DNA of 64,000 bases from Conchocele bisecta (GCA_029237695.1 CM055274.1:23425505-23489504), one strand, 5' to 3'. Numbered from the stretch's first letter, positions 47,401 to 50,966 are shown. Translations and numbers: made by a program. Notes: a model not told the origin generated them from the sequence alone.

Positions 47401-47479
47401 TGTTGTCGTGGCGTCTCACCAACAACAGCAGATGAGCCCACCGACGAACGCGGCCCACTACGGATACGACCAGAAATAG
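8394..47479 (+). CDS. Shisa/CYYR1-like single-pass cysteine-rich membrane protein (spliced gene, 4 coding exons)
   Basis: I built this gene by hand from exons 8394-8439, 28577-28775, 44713-44855 and 47400-47479. The 468 nt join without a stop into 155 residues plus TAG. Residues 1-21 are a signal peptide, with likely cleavage after Ala21. Residues 22-82 form an ectodomain with eight Cys (24, 25, 42, 46, 47, 57, 58, 74), including three CC pairs. Residues 83-99 are the transmembrane helix. Residues 100-112 contain ten Cys. The tail (113-155) is basic, then Q4, then MSPPTNAAHYGYDQK. The order of signal peptide, CC-rich ectodomain, one helix, Cys cluster and short tail is that of Shisa/CYYR1-type (STMC6) proteins, which act as membrane adaptors for receptors or trafficking. 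Length is close to CYYR1 (about 154 residues). The exact subfamily and function are inferred. No PPxY motif is visible, unlike many relatives. Introns are packed with transposons. Confidence 0.8.
8531..9043. mobile_element. MITE with CTGTTTCACGAAAGCTGCCC ends, copy 1
   Basis: The left end TCTGTTTCACGAAAGCTGCC and the right end GGGCAGCTTTCGCGAAACCG are inverted repeats extending into the shared AATTTTACGGC stretch. Better kept copies are at 48991-49557 and 51007-51514. It starts only about 90 bp after the donor site of exon 1. It has no coding capacity. Confidence 0.75.
9044..9398. other. Intron sequence, nothing recognised
   Basis: AT-rich intron 1 sequence. An open frame at 9122-9406 is hydrophobic and AT-driven, with no family features. 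Confidence 0.4.
9399..10122. mobile_element. TA-target MITE with CCGTAAAGATTCTAATAGAT ends
   Basis: Perfect inverted ends of 24 bp (CCGTAAAGATTCTAATAGAT plus GCCC) face each other at 9401 and 10120, flanked by TA on both sides. GGGCGTTTATTAGAGGCA-type motifs recur inside at about 9467 and 10019. A TA target and short TIRs fit a Tc1/mariner-type non-autonomous element. Confidence 0.8.
10123..10344. mobile_element. Fragment of the CAGGCGCGGAT MITE family
   Basis: The stretch GCAGAATGCAGGAAATGGCA near 10251 and the GGGGGAGGGGCATACCC block match the interior of the elements at 5959 and 14912. The ends are lost. Confidence 0.45.
10345..10440. mobile_element. Small fold-back MITE with CCCGTCAACAC ends
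   Basis: The ends ATCCCGTCAACAC and GTGTTGACGGGAT are perfect inverted repeats around CGTGAAACA and TTTTGCATTTTACAGCCAT. Relatives lie at about 60127-60250 and 63496-63593, next to the same large palindrome family. The two are regular neighbours. Confidence 0.65.
10447..10712. repeat. Palindromic MITEs: GTTAGTGCCGTGAATGGG family and TATGTTGTGACCACTC hairpin
   Basis: The first palindrome (10447-10612) has arms beginning GAATAGTAGGTTAGTGCCGT and centred near 10520. The second (10641-10712) is a near-perfect hairpin with ACTCATTTGAACCGTCTC in each arm. Related copies are at 26367-26446, 50055-50130, 58585-58620, 59808-60126 and 63345-63482. Hairpin arms of more than 30 bp mean these would fold in RNA. 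Confidence 0.75.
10806..10998. repeat. AT-rich cryptic repeat of AGATATCTTATA and its variants
   Basis: This block is dominated by the self-complementary word GATATC, with TTATATA and TAGTTTAGTAGATATC variants on both strands. A second, larger block lies at 12955-13375. Confidence 0.75.
11685..12260 (+). pseudogene. LINE reverse transcriptase, C-terminal remnant (CR1/Jockey-like)
   Basis: The frame reads LKFSKHISSKINKANSVLSL, then VRPHMEYGNAIWHPYL, then VENVQRRATKLVP, LSYFERLKYLKLPSLAHRR and GDMIQTYKI. This is the typical region after the catalytic palm of CR1/Jockey-type reverse transcriptases. One in-frame TAG (12066-12068) interrupts it. The same frame then continues (RGHTLK, FSKRVINEWNLLP, EFESRLDNH) to TAG at 12258-12260. 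The endonuclease and the catalytic YADD block are absent, so it is a 5'-truncated, dead copy. Confidence 0.85.
12261..12954. other. Intron sequence after the LINE remnant, nothing recognised
   Basis: This may include the old LINE 3' end, but no tail repeat is clear. Short open frames have no family features. Confidence 0.35.
12955..13375. repeat. AT-rich cryptic repeat, second GATATC block
   Basis: Some twenty copies of short forms of TAAGATATCTTATA and TAGTAGATATC occur, many palindromic. The open frame through it (13010-13201) only reflects the Tyr/Ile/Leu codon bias of the repeat. Confidence 0.8.
13376..13820. other. Intron sequence, nothing recognised
   Basis: AT-rich intron 1 sequence between the GATATC block and the pogo-like element. 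No repeat or coding signal was found by eye. Confidence 0.35.
13821..14858. mobile_element. Pogo/Tigger-like non-autonomous DNA transposon, 1038 bp
   Basis: The ends CAGTCAGAATTCGTTACAAC and GTTGTAACGAATTCTGACTG are perfect inverted repeats, flanked by TA on both sides (13819-13820, 14859-14860). The subterminal text repeats GCCGTTATAACGAAT and GCCGGTATAACGAAT. CAGT-starting TIRs and a TA target fit the pogo/Tigger branch of Tc1/mariner. No transposase frame remains. Confidence 0.8.
14912..15187. mobile_element. MITE of the poly-C family
   Basis: It starts GGGCGGATTCAGGGGGCC and runs into a C run of about 20 nt (14948-14968). It contains AGAACGCAGGAAATGCGATG and ends CCTGGATCCGCGC. Its relatives are at 5959-6288 and 10123-10344. 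Confidence 0.6.
15243..15805 (+). mobile_element. Helentron/HINE-like element, AGCTCACC family, 5'-truncated
   Basis: It begins inside a unit at AATCCAAGATGGCCGCC. It ends with the family 3' hairpin GGGCCATCATGGCCC followed by TCTTG and TTG. Full copies are at 22068-23502 and 56351-57493. Confidence 0.75.
15806..17000. other. Intron sequence, nothing firm; one tandem duplication
   Basis: CATTATTCCAAGGTCTTATA plus AAGAACAAAA is repeated head to tail at about 16629-16693. CACAGGTTTTACTGTA near 16768-16784 looks like the end of a Tigger-like repeat. No coding signal. Confidence 0.45.
17001..17069. mobile_element. 69-bp Tigger-like terminal hairpin with TA target
   Basis: CAGTAAAACCTCTCTAAACC and its inverted copy ending GAGAGGTTTCACTG enclose GGACACCCTGG...CCAGGGTGTCC. 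TA flanks both sides. The whole element is one hairpin. A sister of the same length is at 28389-28457. A half copy (TTTAGAGAGGTTCCACTG) is at 17199-17216. Confidence 0.8.
17070..17551. other. Intron sequence, nothing else recognised
   Basis: Apart from the half hairpin at 17199-17216, no repeat or coding signal was found. Confidence 0.35.
17552..17586 (+). mobile_element. 3' end of an AGCTCACC-family Helentron-like element
   Basis: Only the last 35 bp remain: CAGGTGAGCGATATA, the hairpin GGGCCATCATGGCCC and TCTTG before TTTAA. Confidence 0.7.
18257..20974. mobile_element. hAT-type non-autonomous transposon, 2718 bp, with 8-bp TSD
   Basis: The ends CAGGGTTGGCAATTTCCCGG and CCGGCCAACCCTG are inverted repeats. 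The 8-bp TSD TTTATTGA is at 18249-18256 and 20975-20982. CAGGG-type ends with an 8-bp duplication are diagnostic of hAT. The interior has no transposase. It has three copies of an about 150-bp unit (TTTGAGCAGATAGCTAAAAA and AGCGAACCGGAGATAGAGAA; near 19285, 19440, 19800), a 120-bp direct duplication (20167-20402) and an 82-bp fold-back insert. Confidence 0.9.
20519..20600. mobile_element. 82-bp fold-back insertion with GGCCCGGTT ends
   Basis: GGCCCGGTT and AACCGGGCC close the insert, with CTG on both sides. The host segment exists uninterrupted earlier in the same hAT element (ACAGCCTGTTGTC near 18740). That is a paralogous empty site, so the boundaries and the 3-bp duplication are well supported. 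Confidence 0.8.
21865..23842 (+). mobile_element. TTAA-target MITE, copy 2, with a nested Helentron-like element
   Basis: TTAA (21861-21864) is followed by AGGTACATGTATGCCCACGC. The right end GTGGGCATGTACCT is followed by a mutated GTAA. Without the nested element at 22068-23502, the MITE is about 540 bp, like copy 3 at 30976-31441. Confidence 0.75.
22068..23502 (+). mobile_element. Helentron/HINE-like element, AGCTCACC family, near full length
   Basis: It starts AGCTCGCCTGAACAAAGCTC then ATGTGAGCT (5' hairpin) and continues with a short CGTCGTCCGT tract. Then come about three 300-430-bp units containing CCAAGATGGCCGCC and CCCCGGGGTCAAAAATGGGC. It ends with hairpin GGGCCATCATGGCCC and TCTTG. 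It sits in a T-run of the TTAA MITE. The unfilled site in the sister MITE (31130-31146) shows no target duplication other than T residues. The open frames starting GMIDVQ in each unit are repeat artefacts. Confidence 0.8.
24059..24268 (+). mobile_element. AGCTCACC-family Helentron-like element, 5' fragment
   Basis: It starts after TTTTT with AGCTACCTGAGCGAAGCTCA and stops after GATGGCCGCCGTCTAAAAAT. The rest is missing. Confidence 0.7.
24305..24715. repeat. Minisatellite of AAATCCCACTGGGATCTC words
   Basis: Dense repeats of GAAATCCCANTGGGATTTC, GTGGGATCTCGCCAGATT and related words, in both orientations. The core CCCACTGGG/CCCATTGGG is near-palindromic. A minus-strand open frame (24334-24537, rich in GIS and FTEI) is a by-product. 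Confidence 0.85.
24716..26815. other. Intron sequence, nothing firm; one palindrome copy
   Basis: The hairpin at 26367-26446 (GACCACTCATTTGAACC and its inverse) belongs to the TATGTTGTGACCACTC family. The sequence just before the gap (26670-26815) repeats the words ACACGTGTAAGGTGTTTTGC and CACGTGTTTTGC. No gene is recognised. Confidence 0.4.
26816..27315. other. Assembly gap, 500 N
   Basis: Exactly 500 N, a placeholder size. The hAT transposase remnant at 27316 runs into it, so part of that element is hidden. Confidence 0.99.
27316..27652 (-). pseudogene. hAT-family (ZMYM1-like) transposase fragment
   Basis: The minus strand reads ISLTALEITKLVKTSPRREA, then one in-frame TGA, then QKLRQACVD, LCPTRWTVKADALDSIL, then LMDLWEWSLE, KMKARVRGVQTHM and LTFDFYVGITLWK. 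This is the CPTRW ... GVQ.QM..FDF region of ZMYM1-like hAT transposases, upstream of the hAT dimerisation domain. It is interrupted by the TGA and by another stop near the gap. The flank at 27652-27693 instead looks like a Helentron-like 3' end (TTTCTAG before TTTAA). Confidence 0.8.
27653..28068 (+). mobile_element. Helentron-like fragments
   Basis: ATGTGGGGTATCCATGTTCT then TTTCTAG|TTTAA (to about 27693) matches 3' ends such as the one near 55485. The segment CATCATCCATATTTTCATTC with CCAAGGTCAAATTACTT (27890-27965) matches units near 34710-34800. Confidence 0.5.
28069..28230 (+). repeat. Dispersed 160-bp repeat, copy 1
   Basis: AAAATGTGTTTGATTTTCCG through ACTGCGCCTCACGGTTACGG and ACTTGCTACGGGCCAATCAA is about 90% identical to 38466-38627. 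Its class is unknown. Confidence 0.75.
28240..28289. mobile_element. 50-bp TA-flanked mini hairpin
   Basis: CAGTGGTGTCGGCGTGT...ACCCCACTG is flanked by TA on both sides. It shares GTGTAA.TTAGTGCACACAC with the 100-bp palindrome at 53710-53809. Confidence 0.6.
28389..28457. mobile_element. 69-bp Tigger-like hairpin just upstream of exon 2
   Basis: CAGTTGAACCTCTCTAAATC and the inverted GAGAGATTCCACTG, with TA on both sides, match 17001-17069 in length and sequence. It ends 119 bp before the exon 2 acceptor AG. Confidence 0.8.
28577..28775 (+). CDS. Exon 2: cysteine-rich ectodomain
   Basis: The acceptor is TACTTCCAG (AG at 28575-28576). The exon opens with two bases that complete Val16, then LVSEASDCCKSYTNP. 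The body shows FCNAYCC and YDCC, the paired-cysteine core of Shisa/CYYR1-like ectodomains, and ends DCSDWLKEH. The donor is AT|GTAAGA at 28776, phase 2. The reading frame stays open upstream of the acceptor to 28432, but that part lies over a 69-bp transposon hairpin and is not coding. Imperfect copies of the donor end recur at about 28832-28860 and 29421-29440. Confidence 0.82.
28832..28870 (+). repeat. Partial duplication of the exon 2 donor region
   Basis: CAGATTGGCTTAAAGAGTAC then ATGTAAGATTATTCAGTCTG repeats the exon 2 end at 28755-28784. A third, partly matching copy is 29421-29440 joined to 30755-30781. Each copy keeps a GTAAG-type donor or its remnant. Confidence 0.7.
29027..29330. 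mobile_element. Palindromic MITE (AAGTATACTTTG family), copy 1
   Basis: TAGCC...GGCTA ends enclose arms with CAACATTGCAAAGTATACTT. The centre is a perfect palindrome of about 70 bp, TACTGAATTTATTACATTAT then CACAGCC and its inverse. Other copies: 31551-31845, 40775-41079, 47794-47990, 48108-48284, 48661-48916, 63667-63968. Confidence 0.85.
29441..30754. mobile_element. TAA-target element with GGCCAGTTTTTTTT ends, 1314 bp
   Basis: GGCCAGTTTTTTTTTATTAG at the left and AAAAAAAACTGGCC at the right are inverted repeats. TAA is duplicated at 29438-29440 and 30755-30757. A 3-bp TAA target fits PIF/Harbinger-like non-autonomous elements. It contains a Helentron-type unit (29698-29822), tandem repeats and T-rich tracts, and no transposase. 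Confidence 0.75.
30200..30565 (+). repeat. Tandem repeat, about 180-bp unit, two units and a remnant
   Basis: CGGTTAACCACTTCGTAACA and ATCTTCTACATAAGTTGCT recur as CGGTTAACCAGTTTGTCACA and GCATCTACATAAGTTGCTTA about 180 bp later. A third start, GGTTCACCCGTTTGTCAGTT, is at about 30532. Confidence 0.75.
30840..31550. mobile_element. MITE with CGTTTCACTAAAC ends, carrying a nested TTAA MITE
   Basis: Ends CTGGGGGACGTTTCACTAAA and TTTAGTGAAACGGCCCCCTG are inverted repeats of over 40 bp, including CTAAAATGTTYGTAAGTGCA. The inner 30976-31441 is a separate TTAA insertion. Relatives: 50526-50765 and 54417-55023. Confidence 0.8.
30976..31441 (+). mobile_element. TTAA-target MITE, copy 3, complete, 466 bp
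   Basis: AGGTGCATGCCCACTCGGTA at the left and TACTGAGTAGGCATGCATCT at the right are inverted repeats, each bordered by TTAA (30972-30975, 31442-31445). It provides the empty site for the Helentron-like insertion in copy 2. Confidence 0.85.
31551..31845. mobile_element. Palindromic MITE (AAGTATACTTTG family), copy 2
   Basis: TAGCCGATTTCACCAACATT to AATATCAGGCTA, with the central CACAGCCATTTTGGCTGTG hairpin. It abuts the right end of the MITE ending at 31550. Confidence 0.85.
31925..32273. mobile_element. GCTCCAGATAAG palindromic MITE, right end lost
   Basis: It starts GCTCCAGATAAGGAATTAGT. Its centre is a long perfect hairpin around ATTGTCTCCTTGGAGACAAT. Complete relatives are at 48287-48638, 51899-52323 and 56135-57617. 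Partial ones are at 43952-44300 and 46815-47176. Confidence 0.8.
32470..32876 (+). repeat. Tandem repeat, about 120-155-bp unit, three units
   Basis: Each unit has GAGCATAACTCGAATACYCT, TTCATGAAACTTCA and CCACGACCCAAGGGTGTGT. It ends where an AGCTCACC-family element inserts. Similar text (TTGCCTCACTAATTGCCAAG) continues at about 43830 beyond that element. Confidence 0.7.
32879..33300 (+). mobile_element. AGCTCACC-family Helentron-like element, left half
   Basis: It starts after TTTTT with AGCTCACCTGAGCGAAGATC. It has a CCGT tetranucleotide array (32926-32966) and the CCAAGATGGCCACC unit. It breaks at TCATGTCATA, where a transposon begins. The right half continues at 42583. Confidence 0.8.
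33452..33535 (+). repeat. 84-bp segment duplicated at 35882-35965
   Basis: The two copies differ at only two positions. Each begins with TGACCAATCAGAGG, which holds a CCAAT-box match, and ends GGCTACTTCAG. They lie 2.35 kb apart around Helentron-like sequence. Confidence 0.9.
33535..33633. repeat. GTCGTCGGC/GTCGTCGGA microsatellite
   Basis: Repeats of GTCGTCGGCGTCGTC pass into GTCGTCGGAGTC. A Ser/Ala-rich open frame through it is an artefact. Confidence 0.9.
34863..35284 (+). mobile_element. Helentron/HINE-like element, GTCGCGCCCGC family, short
   Basis: The 5' hairpin is TCGCGCCCGCTTGCGGAAAG then CGCGA. The 3' part is GGCGAGACATTTG, hairpin ATTCCGCGGAAT and TCTTG before TTTTGA. A palindrome at 35125-35188 (GACTAGTGAGCCATAGAATA) is inserted inside. 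Confidence 0.75.
35411..35534. repeat. Palindromic MITE with TTAGTGCC arms
   Basis: AATACATGGTTAGTGCCGTC and ATGGCACTAATCATGTATT are inverted. Inner arms are ACATAAAATATATTCGGTT and its inverse. It is loosely related to the GTTAGTGCCGTGAATGGG palindromes. Confidence 0.65.
36360..37808. mobile_element. Pogo/Tigger-like non-autonomous transposon, 1449 bp
   Basis: CAGTGCGACCCCGTTAGTAC and GTACTAACGGGGTCGCACTG are exact inverted ends, with TA on both sides (36358-36359, 37809-37810). Subterminal CACGATTTCGGTTAGTACACGG-type repeats are present. No transposase frame is recognisable. Confidence 0.85.
38235..38395. repeat. Near-perfect 160-bp palindrome
   Basis: Arms run TATAGGAATGAATGGC...CGCGGGAATACTGGACGA, then inverse, around GGCCGGAAGGCC. 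Both strands therefore show similar open frames, which are not genes. Half copies are at 44339-44390 and 63192-63272. Confidence 0.85.
38466..38627 (+). repeat. Dispersed 160-bp repeat, copy 2
   Basis: It matches 28069-28230 (ACTGCGCCTCACGGTTACGG, ACGGGCCAATCAAAT). Confidence 0.75.
39257..40242 (+). mobile_element. Helentron/HINE-like element, ATGCCCCC family, with 167-bp minisatellite
   Basis: The 5' hairpin is ATGCCCCCGCCACC, GA, ATGGTGAGGGGGGGCAT. About five units of 167 bp follow (starts 39411, 39578, 39745, 39912, 40079), each with CCCAGGGTCAAGGTCACAGA. The 3' end GGGGGCATTCGTGTGCCGAT then ACATTTCTAG precedes TTTATT. Open frames across units are repeat artefacts. Confidence 0.8.
40361..40662. 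mobile_element. Fold-back MITE split by a SINE fragment
   Basis: TTGTCGTCTGCTG, ACAGCACTTCAGAATTATTT and, at the right, CAGCAGACGACAA with CTAAGGGTT match the intact element at 60468-60712. The interruption at about 40481-40574 (GAGATCCCGTCCCTACATGA, GTTGCTGGGACATATAAC) is the tail of the tRNA-type SINE found whole at 58143-58329. Confidence 0.65.
40775..41079. mobile_element. Palindromic MITE (AAGTATACTTTG family), copy 3
   Basis: TAGCCTATTTCATCAACATT to AATGGGCTA, with the central CACAGCCATTGAATGGCTGTG hairpin. Confidence 0.85.
41488..42549. other. Interior of the TA-target transposon, nothing recognised
   Basis: This is the right part of the 9.3-kb element before its TIR. A transposase would be expected here if autonomous, but no conserved motif is visible. 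Confidence 0.4.
42583..43811 (+). mobile_element. AGCTCACC-family Helentron-like element, right half
   Basis: It resumes with TATCAAATCGACGGTATCAA after the transposon. It holds three more CCAAGATGGCCGCC units and stops at AAAATGGGCGTG without the 3' hairpin. Confidence 0.8.
43952..44300. mobile_element. GCTCCAGATAAG palindromic MITE, left end lost
   Basis: TAATTAAAATTGCCAAAAAC to CCTTACCTGGAGC. The central hairpin is shortened to ATTGTCTCTAATGAAATGCC. Confidence 0.75.
44339..44655 (+). repeat. Palindrome half copy and a dispersed GCAGATCCTGATGAGACGGC repeat before exon 3
   Basis: 44339-44390 is half of the 38235 palindrome (GGAAGGCCTCGTCCAGTATT). 44425-44655 (AAGTAACTGGAATGGA, GCAGATCCTGATGAGACGGC, GGATGTACACTGTTTGCCAA) matches 28900-29430 and 38060-38240. 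It ends about 60 bp before the exon 3 acceptor. Confidence 0.65.
44713..44855 (+). CDS. Exon 3: transmembrane helix and juxtamembrane cysteine cluster
   Basis: The acceptor is ATGTTACAG (AG at 44711-44712). The first base completes Ile82, followed by WVPIVGSILFLVILIALC, a strong single membrane helix. It is followed at once by CTCCCCCGCCACC, then RKGQSHAVIVTGGGLPS. The Arg-Lys after the cluster fits the cytosolic side. The donor is GC A|GTAAGT at 44856, phase 1. Five TGT codons in a row make a small coding microsatellite. The dense Cys at the inner membrane face suggests multiple palmitoylation, which is an inference. Confidence 0.84.
45227..46190 (+). mobile_element. Helentron/HINE-like element in intron 3 with a chimeric minisatellite
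   Basis: The 5' hairpin is ATACCCCCCGCAACGAGTTG then TGGGGGGGTAT. About four units of roughly 180 bp follow (TTATAACTTCTATTTCCTTC, GCTGATCCCAAGGTCAAGGT). From about 45970 the array switches to the unit type of 39257-40242 (CTTGCTCGGATCTGCTTCAC). The 3' hairpin GTAAGCCTCGCTTAC is followed by CGACCAATCTAG before TT. Confidence 0.7.
46191..46814. other. Intron 3 sequence, nothing recognised
   Basis: AT-rich, with no repeat ends found by eye. Confidence 0.35.
46815..47176. mobile_element. GCTCCAGATAAG palindromic MITE in intron 3
   Basis: It runs from ACTAGATAAGGAATTAGTAA to CAGCTTATCTGGAGC. One arm of the central hairpin is deleted (GAATTGTCTCCAAGGATGTG). A GCAGATCCTGATCGGACTGT repeat follows at 47260-47330. 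Confidence 0.75.
47400..47479 (+). CDS. Exon 4: terminal coding exon, short cytosolic tail
   Basis: The acceptor is CTGTTTCCAG (AG at 47398-47399). Two bases complete Ser130. The exon then encodes VVVASHQQQQMSPPTN, then AAHYGYDQK and TAG at 47477-47479. The phase matches exon 3. The Q4 and Pro/Tyr-rich end fit the low-complexity tails of Shisa-like proteins. No canonical AATAAA is seen in the next 140 bp. CATAAA variants occur near 47525 and 47557, so the polyadenylation site is not resolved. Confidence 0.72.
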
Positions 47480-47633
47480 GTCACCAAGCCACGCCCACAT
47501 TCTTGCTGCTGTATATGGCATGTCATAAAATGCTGCTTTATTCATCGACACCGACATAAAAGACCATTTAATTGATATATTAACATAGTACATTTGTACA
47601 TGCTCGGGCTACATACATGTTTTGTCGAGCCCG
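47480..47633 (+). other. Probable 3' UTR / 3' flank of the Shisa-like gene
   Basis: This sequence after the TAG is not similar to the repeats around it. It runs until a Helentron-like 5' fragment at 47634. It is AT-moderate, with CATAAA-type hexamers but no AATAAA. The transcript end is unknown. Confidence 0.3.
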
Positions 47634-47720
47634 CTTGCCGACAGTACGATACAGTCGGCACATTGGCGTATGTACGTCCATCCGTATGTACGTTTACTTG
47701 TGACATGCCATTTACAGCTA
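47634..47720 (+). mobile_element. Helentron-like 5' fragment (GTCGAGCCCGC)
   Basis: GTCGAGCCCGCTTGCCGACA and ACAGTCGGCACATTGGCGTA resemble the start of 34863-35284. The rest is lost. Confidence 0.55.
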
Positions 47721-47793
47721 TCAAACGGAACATTTACGGAATTTGCGATTAGCATAGTCCCAGATTAGCATGCGCATTTGCACAGCTGGATCT

Positions 47794-48916
47794 GTAGCAG
47801 ATTTCACCAACATTGCAAAGTATACTTATCTAGCAAAGTATACTTTGAGGGAGTAATCTTTTATTTTTCCCGAAATGCATTATTTCATATAAAACTAACA
47901 ACTGCATATACATGTATTTGATGATTAAAAGTATGCAGAATTATTATACTGAATTTATTACATTATCACAGCCATTTTGGCTGTGATAATTCATTCAAAC
48001 AGCTGAATTACACATACATATTCCGGGGGCCACAGTACACGCCGCGTGATGCAGCTGCCCCATCCTCCGCATCGGTTTCAAAATTTCAGTGAGACTTTTG
48101 TGAACTGTAGCCTATTTCACAAACAGTTCAAAGTATACTTTTCTAGCAAAGTATACTTTGAGGGTGAAATCATTTATTTTTCCCGAAATGCATTATTTCA
48201 TATAGAACTAACGACTGCATATATTTGATGATTAAAAGTATGCAGAATTATTATACTGAATTTTTTACATTATCACAGCCAAAAATGCTCCAGATAAGCT
48301 GCGTATTTGCGTAAATACCCAATTAAAATGGCCAAAAACCCAATTGAAATCAGTGTGAGTATCAAAAAGCAATGGAAAAATTGTGGTACCTTTATCATGC
48401 TGCAGAAAACAATAAACAGACCACAAATATAGCATATTTTTCTTATTTTTCCATGAAAACACATCTTGATATTTCATTAGAATTGTCTCCAAGGACAATT
48501 CTACTGAAATGCCAAGACATGTTTTCATTTTGAAACGAACTATTCAATAATTGCTGTCTGTTGATGTGTAAACAGTAGAGTGATTTTATTTGGCCAATTA
48601 AAATTACAATACTCAATTACTAATTCCTTATCTGGAGACCTGATGGCATTGAAGAAATATACTTTGAGGGAGTAATCATTTATTTTTCCTGAAATGCATT
48701 ATTTCATATAGAACTAACGACTGCATATATTTGATGATTACAAGTATGTAGAATTATTATACTGAATTTATTACATTATCACAGCCAAAATGGCTGTGAT
48801 AATGTAATAAATTCAGTATAATAAAAATTAATAAATTTATCCTAAAATTGAAAATTGCTCCCTCAAAGTATACTTTGCTAGATAAGTATACTTTACAATG
48901 TTGATGAAATCGACTA
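47794..48916. mobile_element. Cluster of three partial AAGTATACTTTG MITEs around one GCTCCAGATAAG MITE
   Basis: Left arms are at 47794-47990 and 48108-48284. The latter breaks at the centre of its palindrome, where the GCTCCAGATAAG MITE (48287-48638) begins. A third copy (48661-48916) lacks its first 35 bp and is flanked on both sides by GATGGCATTGAAGAAATAT. Confidence 0.75.
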
Positions 48917-48990
48917 CTGATGGCATTGAAGAAATATGTGGCTGTGACTGGAGAAATGGGGCTTATGTGATGTATGACCAGTGTAGCTCC

Positions 48991-49557
48991 TACTGTCTGT
49001 TTCACGAAAGATGCCCAAATTTTACGGCCATATAAACAATTCAAAAACAAGATTTCTTTTGATAATATTAAATTAAAGGAAAAATTAAGAATGAGCCTTC
49101 TTTTTATTTCGTGAAATTCGGTCAAATATTGATTTTATTACGAAAAATTGATTTGTCTATGGGAATTTAACAAGGGAAAAAAGTGGTAAGGAAGTGTGGG
49201 AGGAGTAAAAAAACAAAAAAAATTGGAAATTGACTCTGAAATCTGACTAGATAGCTTGGATATGATCTAACTAAGAAAACAAAAGTTAAATTTTAAAAAT
49301 CGGTCCAGTATTTCTAAAATTCAAAAAAATTTCCCCATGTTAAATCCCCAGACATCTTCTCCGTGAAGATGTCTATGGGGATTTAACATGGGGAAATTTT
49401 GTTTTCGCAATAAAATCAATATTTGACCAAATTTCACGAAATAAAAAGAAGGCTCATTCTTAAATTATCCTTTAATTTAATATTATCGAAAAAAATATGG
49501 TTTTTTAATTGTTTATATGGCCGTAAAATTTGGGCAGCTTTCGTGAAACAGACAGTA
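48991..49557. mobile_element. MITE with TACTGTCTGTTTCACGAAAG ends, copy 2
   Basis: TACTGTCTGTTTCACGAAAG and CTTTCGTGAAACAGACAGTA are inverted ends. The centre is a hairpin, CCAGACATCTTCTCCGTGAA then GATGTCTATGGGG. It has no coding capacity. Confidence 0.85.
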
Positions 49558-49836
49558 ATCAAATAGCACACTAATGCAGTCTGATAACGATATATATTGC
49601 TTGTTAGAAGCACAGCATGTGTTCATTGATGGAATGGTGAAAAGTGTGGATAGACAGTCTGTTCTGGATCTACACTGGTCGCAAAACCCAAAAGCCCAGT
49701 TATATGTATCTACACTGGTCGTGAAACCCACAAGCCCAATTTCTCTAGTACTTAGCATTTTCTGAGACTCACCAAAGGAACCTTACAGAATTTGCAGCAG
49801 TTGTATGTCATGTATTATATGCTAACTAAGCACACA

Positions 49837-49965
49837 TGTTGAAGTAACGGACCGAGGTCTATAAATACATTAAATATGCCTAAAAGCATATCTTTTTTTT
49901 TTACTCCTTCCATATACTCCATTATTATGTATTTATAGACCTCGGTTCGTTACTTCAACCTGTGA
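49837..49965. repeat. Palindromic MITE with GTTGAAGTAACGGACCGAGG arms
   Basis: GTTGAAGTAACGGACCGAGG and CCTCGGTTCGTTACTTCAAC are inverted. Half of it recurs at 38957-39012. Confidence 0.8.
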
Positions 49966-50054
49966 CCACGCATGCTTTTATATTCTAAAGCTGCCATTAT
50001 TCACCTGTGTTGAATTGCCTAAATGATCACACCATTTGTTTGTGGAATCATATA

Positions 50055-50290
50055 GAGAATAGTAGGTTAGTGCCGTGAATTGGAAAAAATATCTGGCAAG
50101 GCTTAGGAAACGGGATGGGCGATGCTCTATTTATCCTGTCAACACTACTTAAAATGCCAAAAGAATAACCTCAGCCGCATCCTCAAAATCGGAGAATCGA
50201 CTAGTATGACAACCGCACATATTTATAGGCCGTATTAGGTCGTATTGACAGGATGTCAAAAATGTTTCACGGCAGGATAAATAAAAAATA
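50055..50290. repeat. Fragments of the GTTAGTGCCGTGAATGGG palindrome and its CCTGTCAACAC neighbour
   Basis: GAATAGTAGGTTAGTGCCGT at 50056, then after a deletion TATCCTGTCAACACTACTTA and TGTTTCACGGCAGGATAAAT. The same pair of elements sits side by side at 10345, 59808 and 63345. Confidence 0.6.
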
Positions 50291-50525
50291 TATGGTTTCC
50301 CCACAACTGTGAGCGGGGCAATTTTTAGGTTAGTATTGCAGTAGTGGTCTAATCACAATAACAATGTATTTGGATACAATTTGATTCGGGAAACCTCTAT
50401 TTAATAGGGGTTCCCCGAAGCAAATTGTGTCCAAATATTTGGTGTTAATACGGTAGTACATGTGACAAAAATAATGCACTGCAATTTTCTAATACCTGTA
50501 CACTGTACAGCTACAATAGCATGCC

Positions 50526-50765
50526 CAGGGGGGCGTTTCACTAAACTTTGTGCGACTAAAATATTTGTTAGTGAAAATTTATGGTGGTCCGCAAATTTCA
50601 ATTGTTGGATTTACATTTATTGAGCATGCATATGCAGCCTATGCTCAATAACTGTAAATCCAATAATCGTTCACAAGAAAATATTGTAAATGTGAAATTT
50701 ACAGACTATCCTAATTTTGAACTTGCGAACATTTTAGTCGTACGAAGGTTAGTGAAACTGCCCCC
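50526..50765. mobile_element. MITE with CGTTTCACTAAAC ends, 240 bp
   Basis: CAGGGGGGCGTTTCACTAAA and GGTTAGTGAAACTGCCCCC, with the shared CTAAAATATTTGTTAGTG subterminal text. The centre is the hairpin GATTTACATTTATTGAGCAT and its inverse. Confidence 0.8.
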
Positions 50766-50812
50766 AGGTTCTGGCCGATGGGGTGCAAATGGTGGAATGA
50801 GTTTGAAAAGGG

Positions 50813-50966
50813 CAGGGCATGAAAATTCCACTCCTCCGCTCATCCCGACGGGTGGGAATGTATGCAGGACGAGTAGAAATTCTGAGTTTTCTAAGGTAAA
50901 TTTATTATTTTTGCCATCTCTGTCGAAGTACGGACGAGTGAAAATTTTAACAATTTTCATGCCCTG
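50813..50966. mobile_element. 154-bp hAT-like MITE with 5-bp TSD
   Basis: CAGGGCATGAAAATT and AATTTTCATGCCCTG are exact inverted ends. AAGGG is duplicated on both sides (50808-50812, 50967-50971). Confidence 0.75.
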
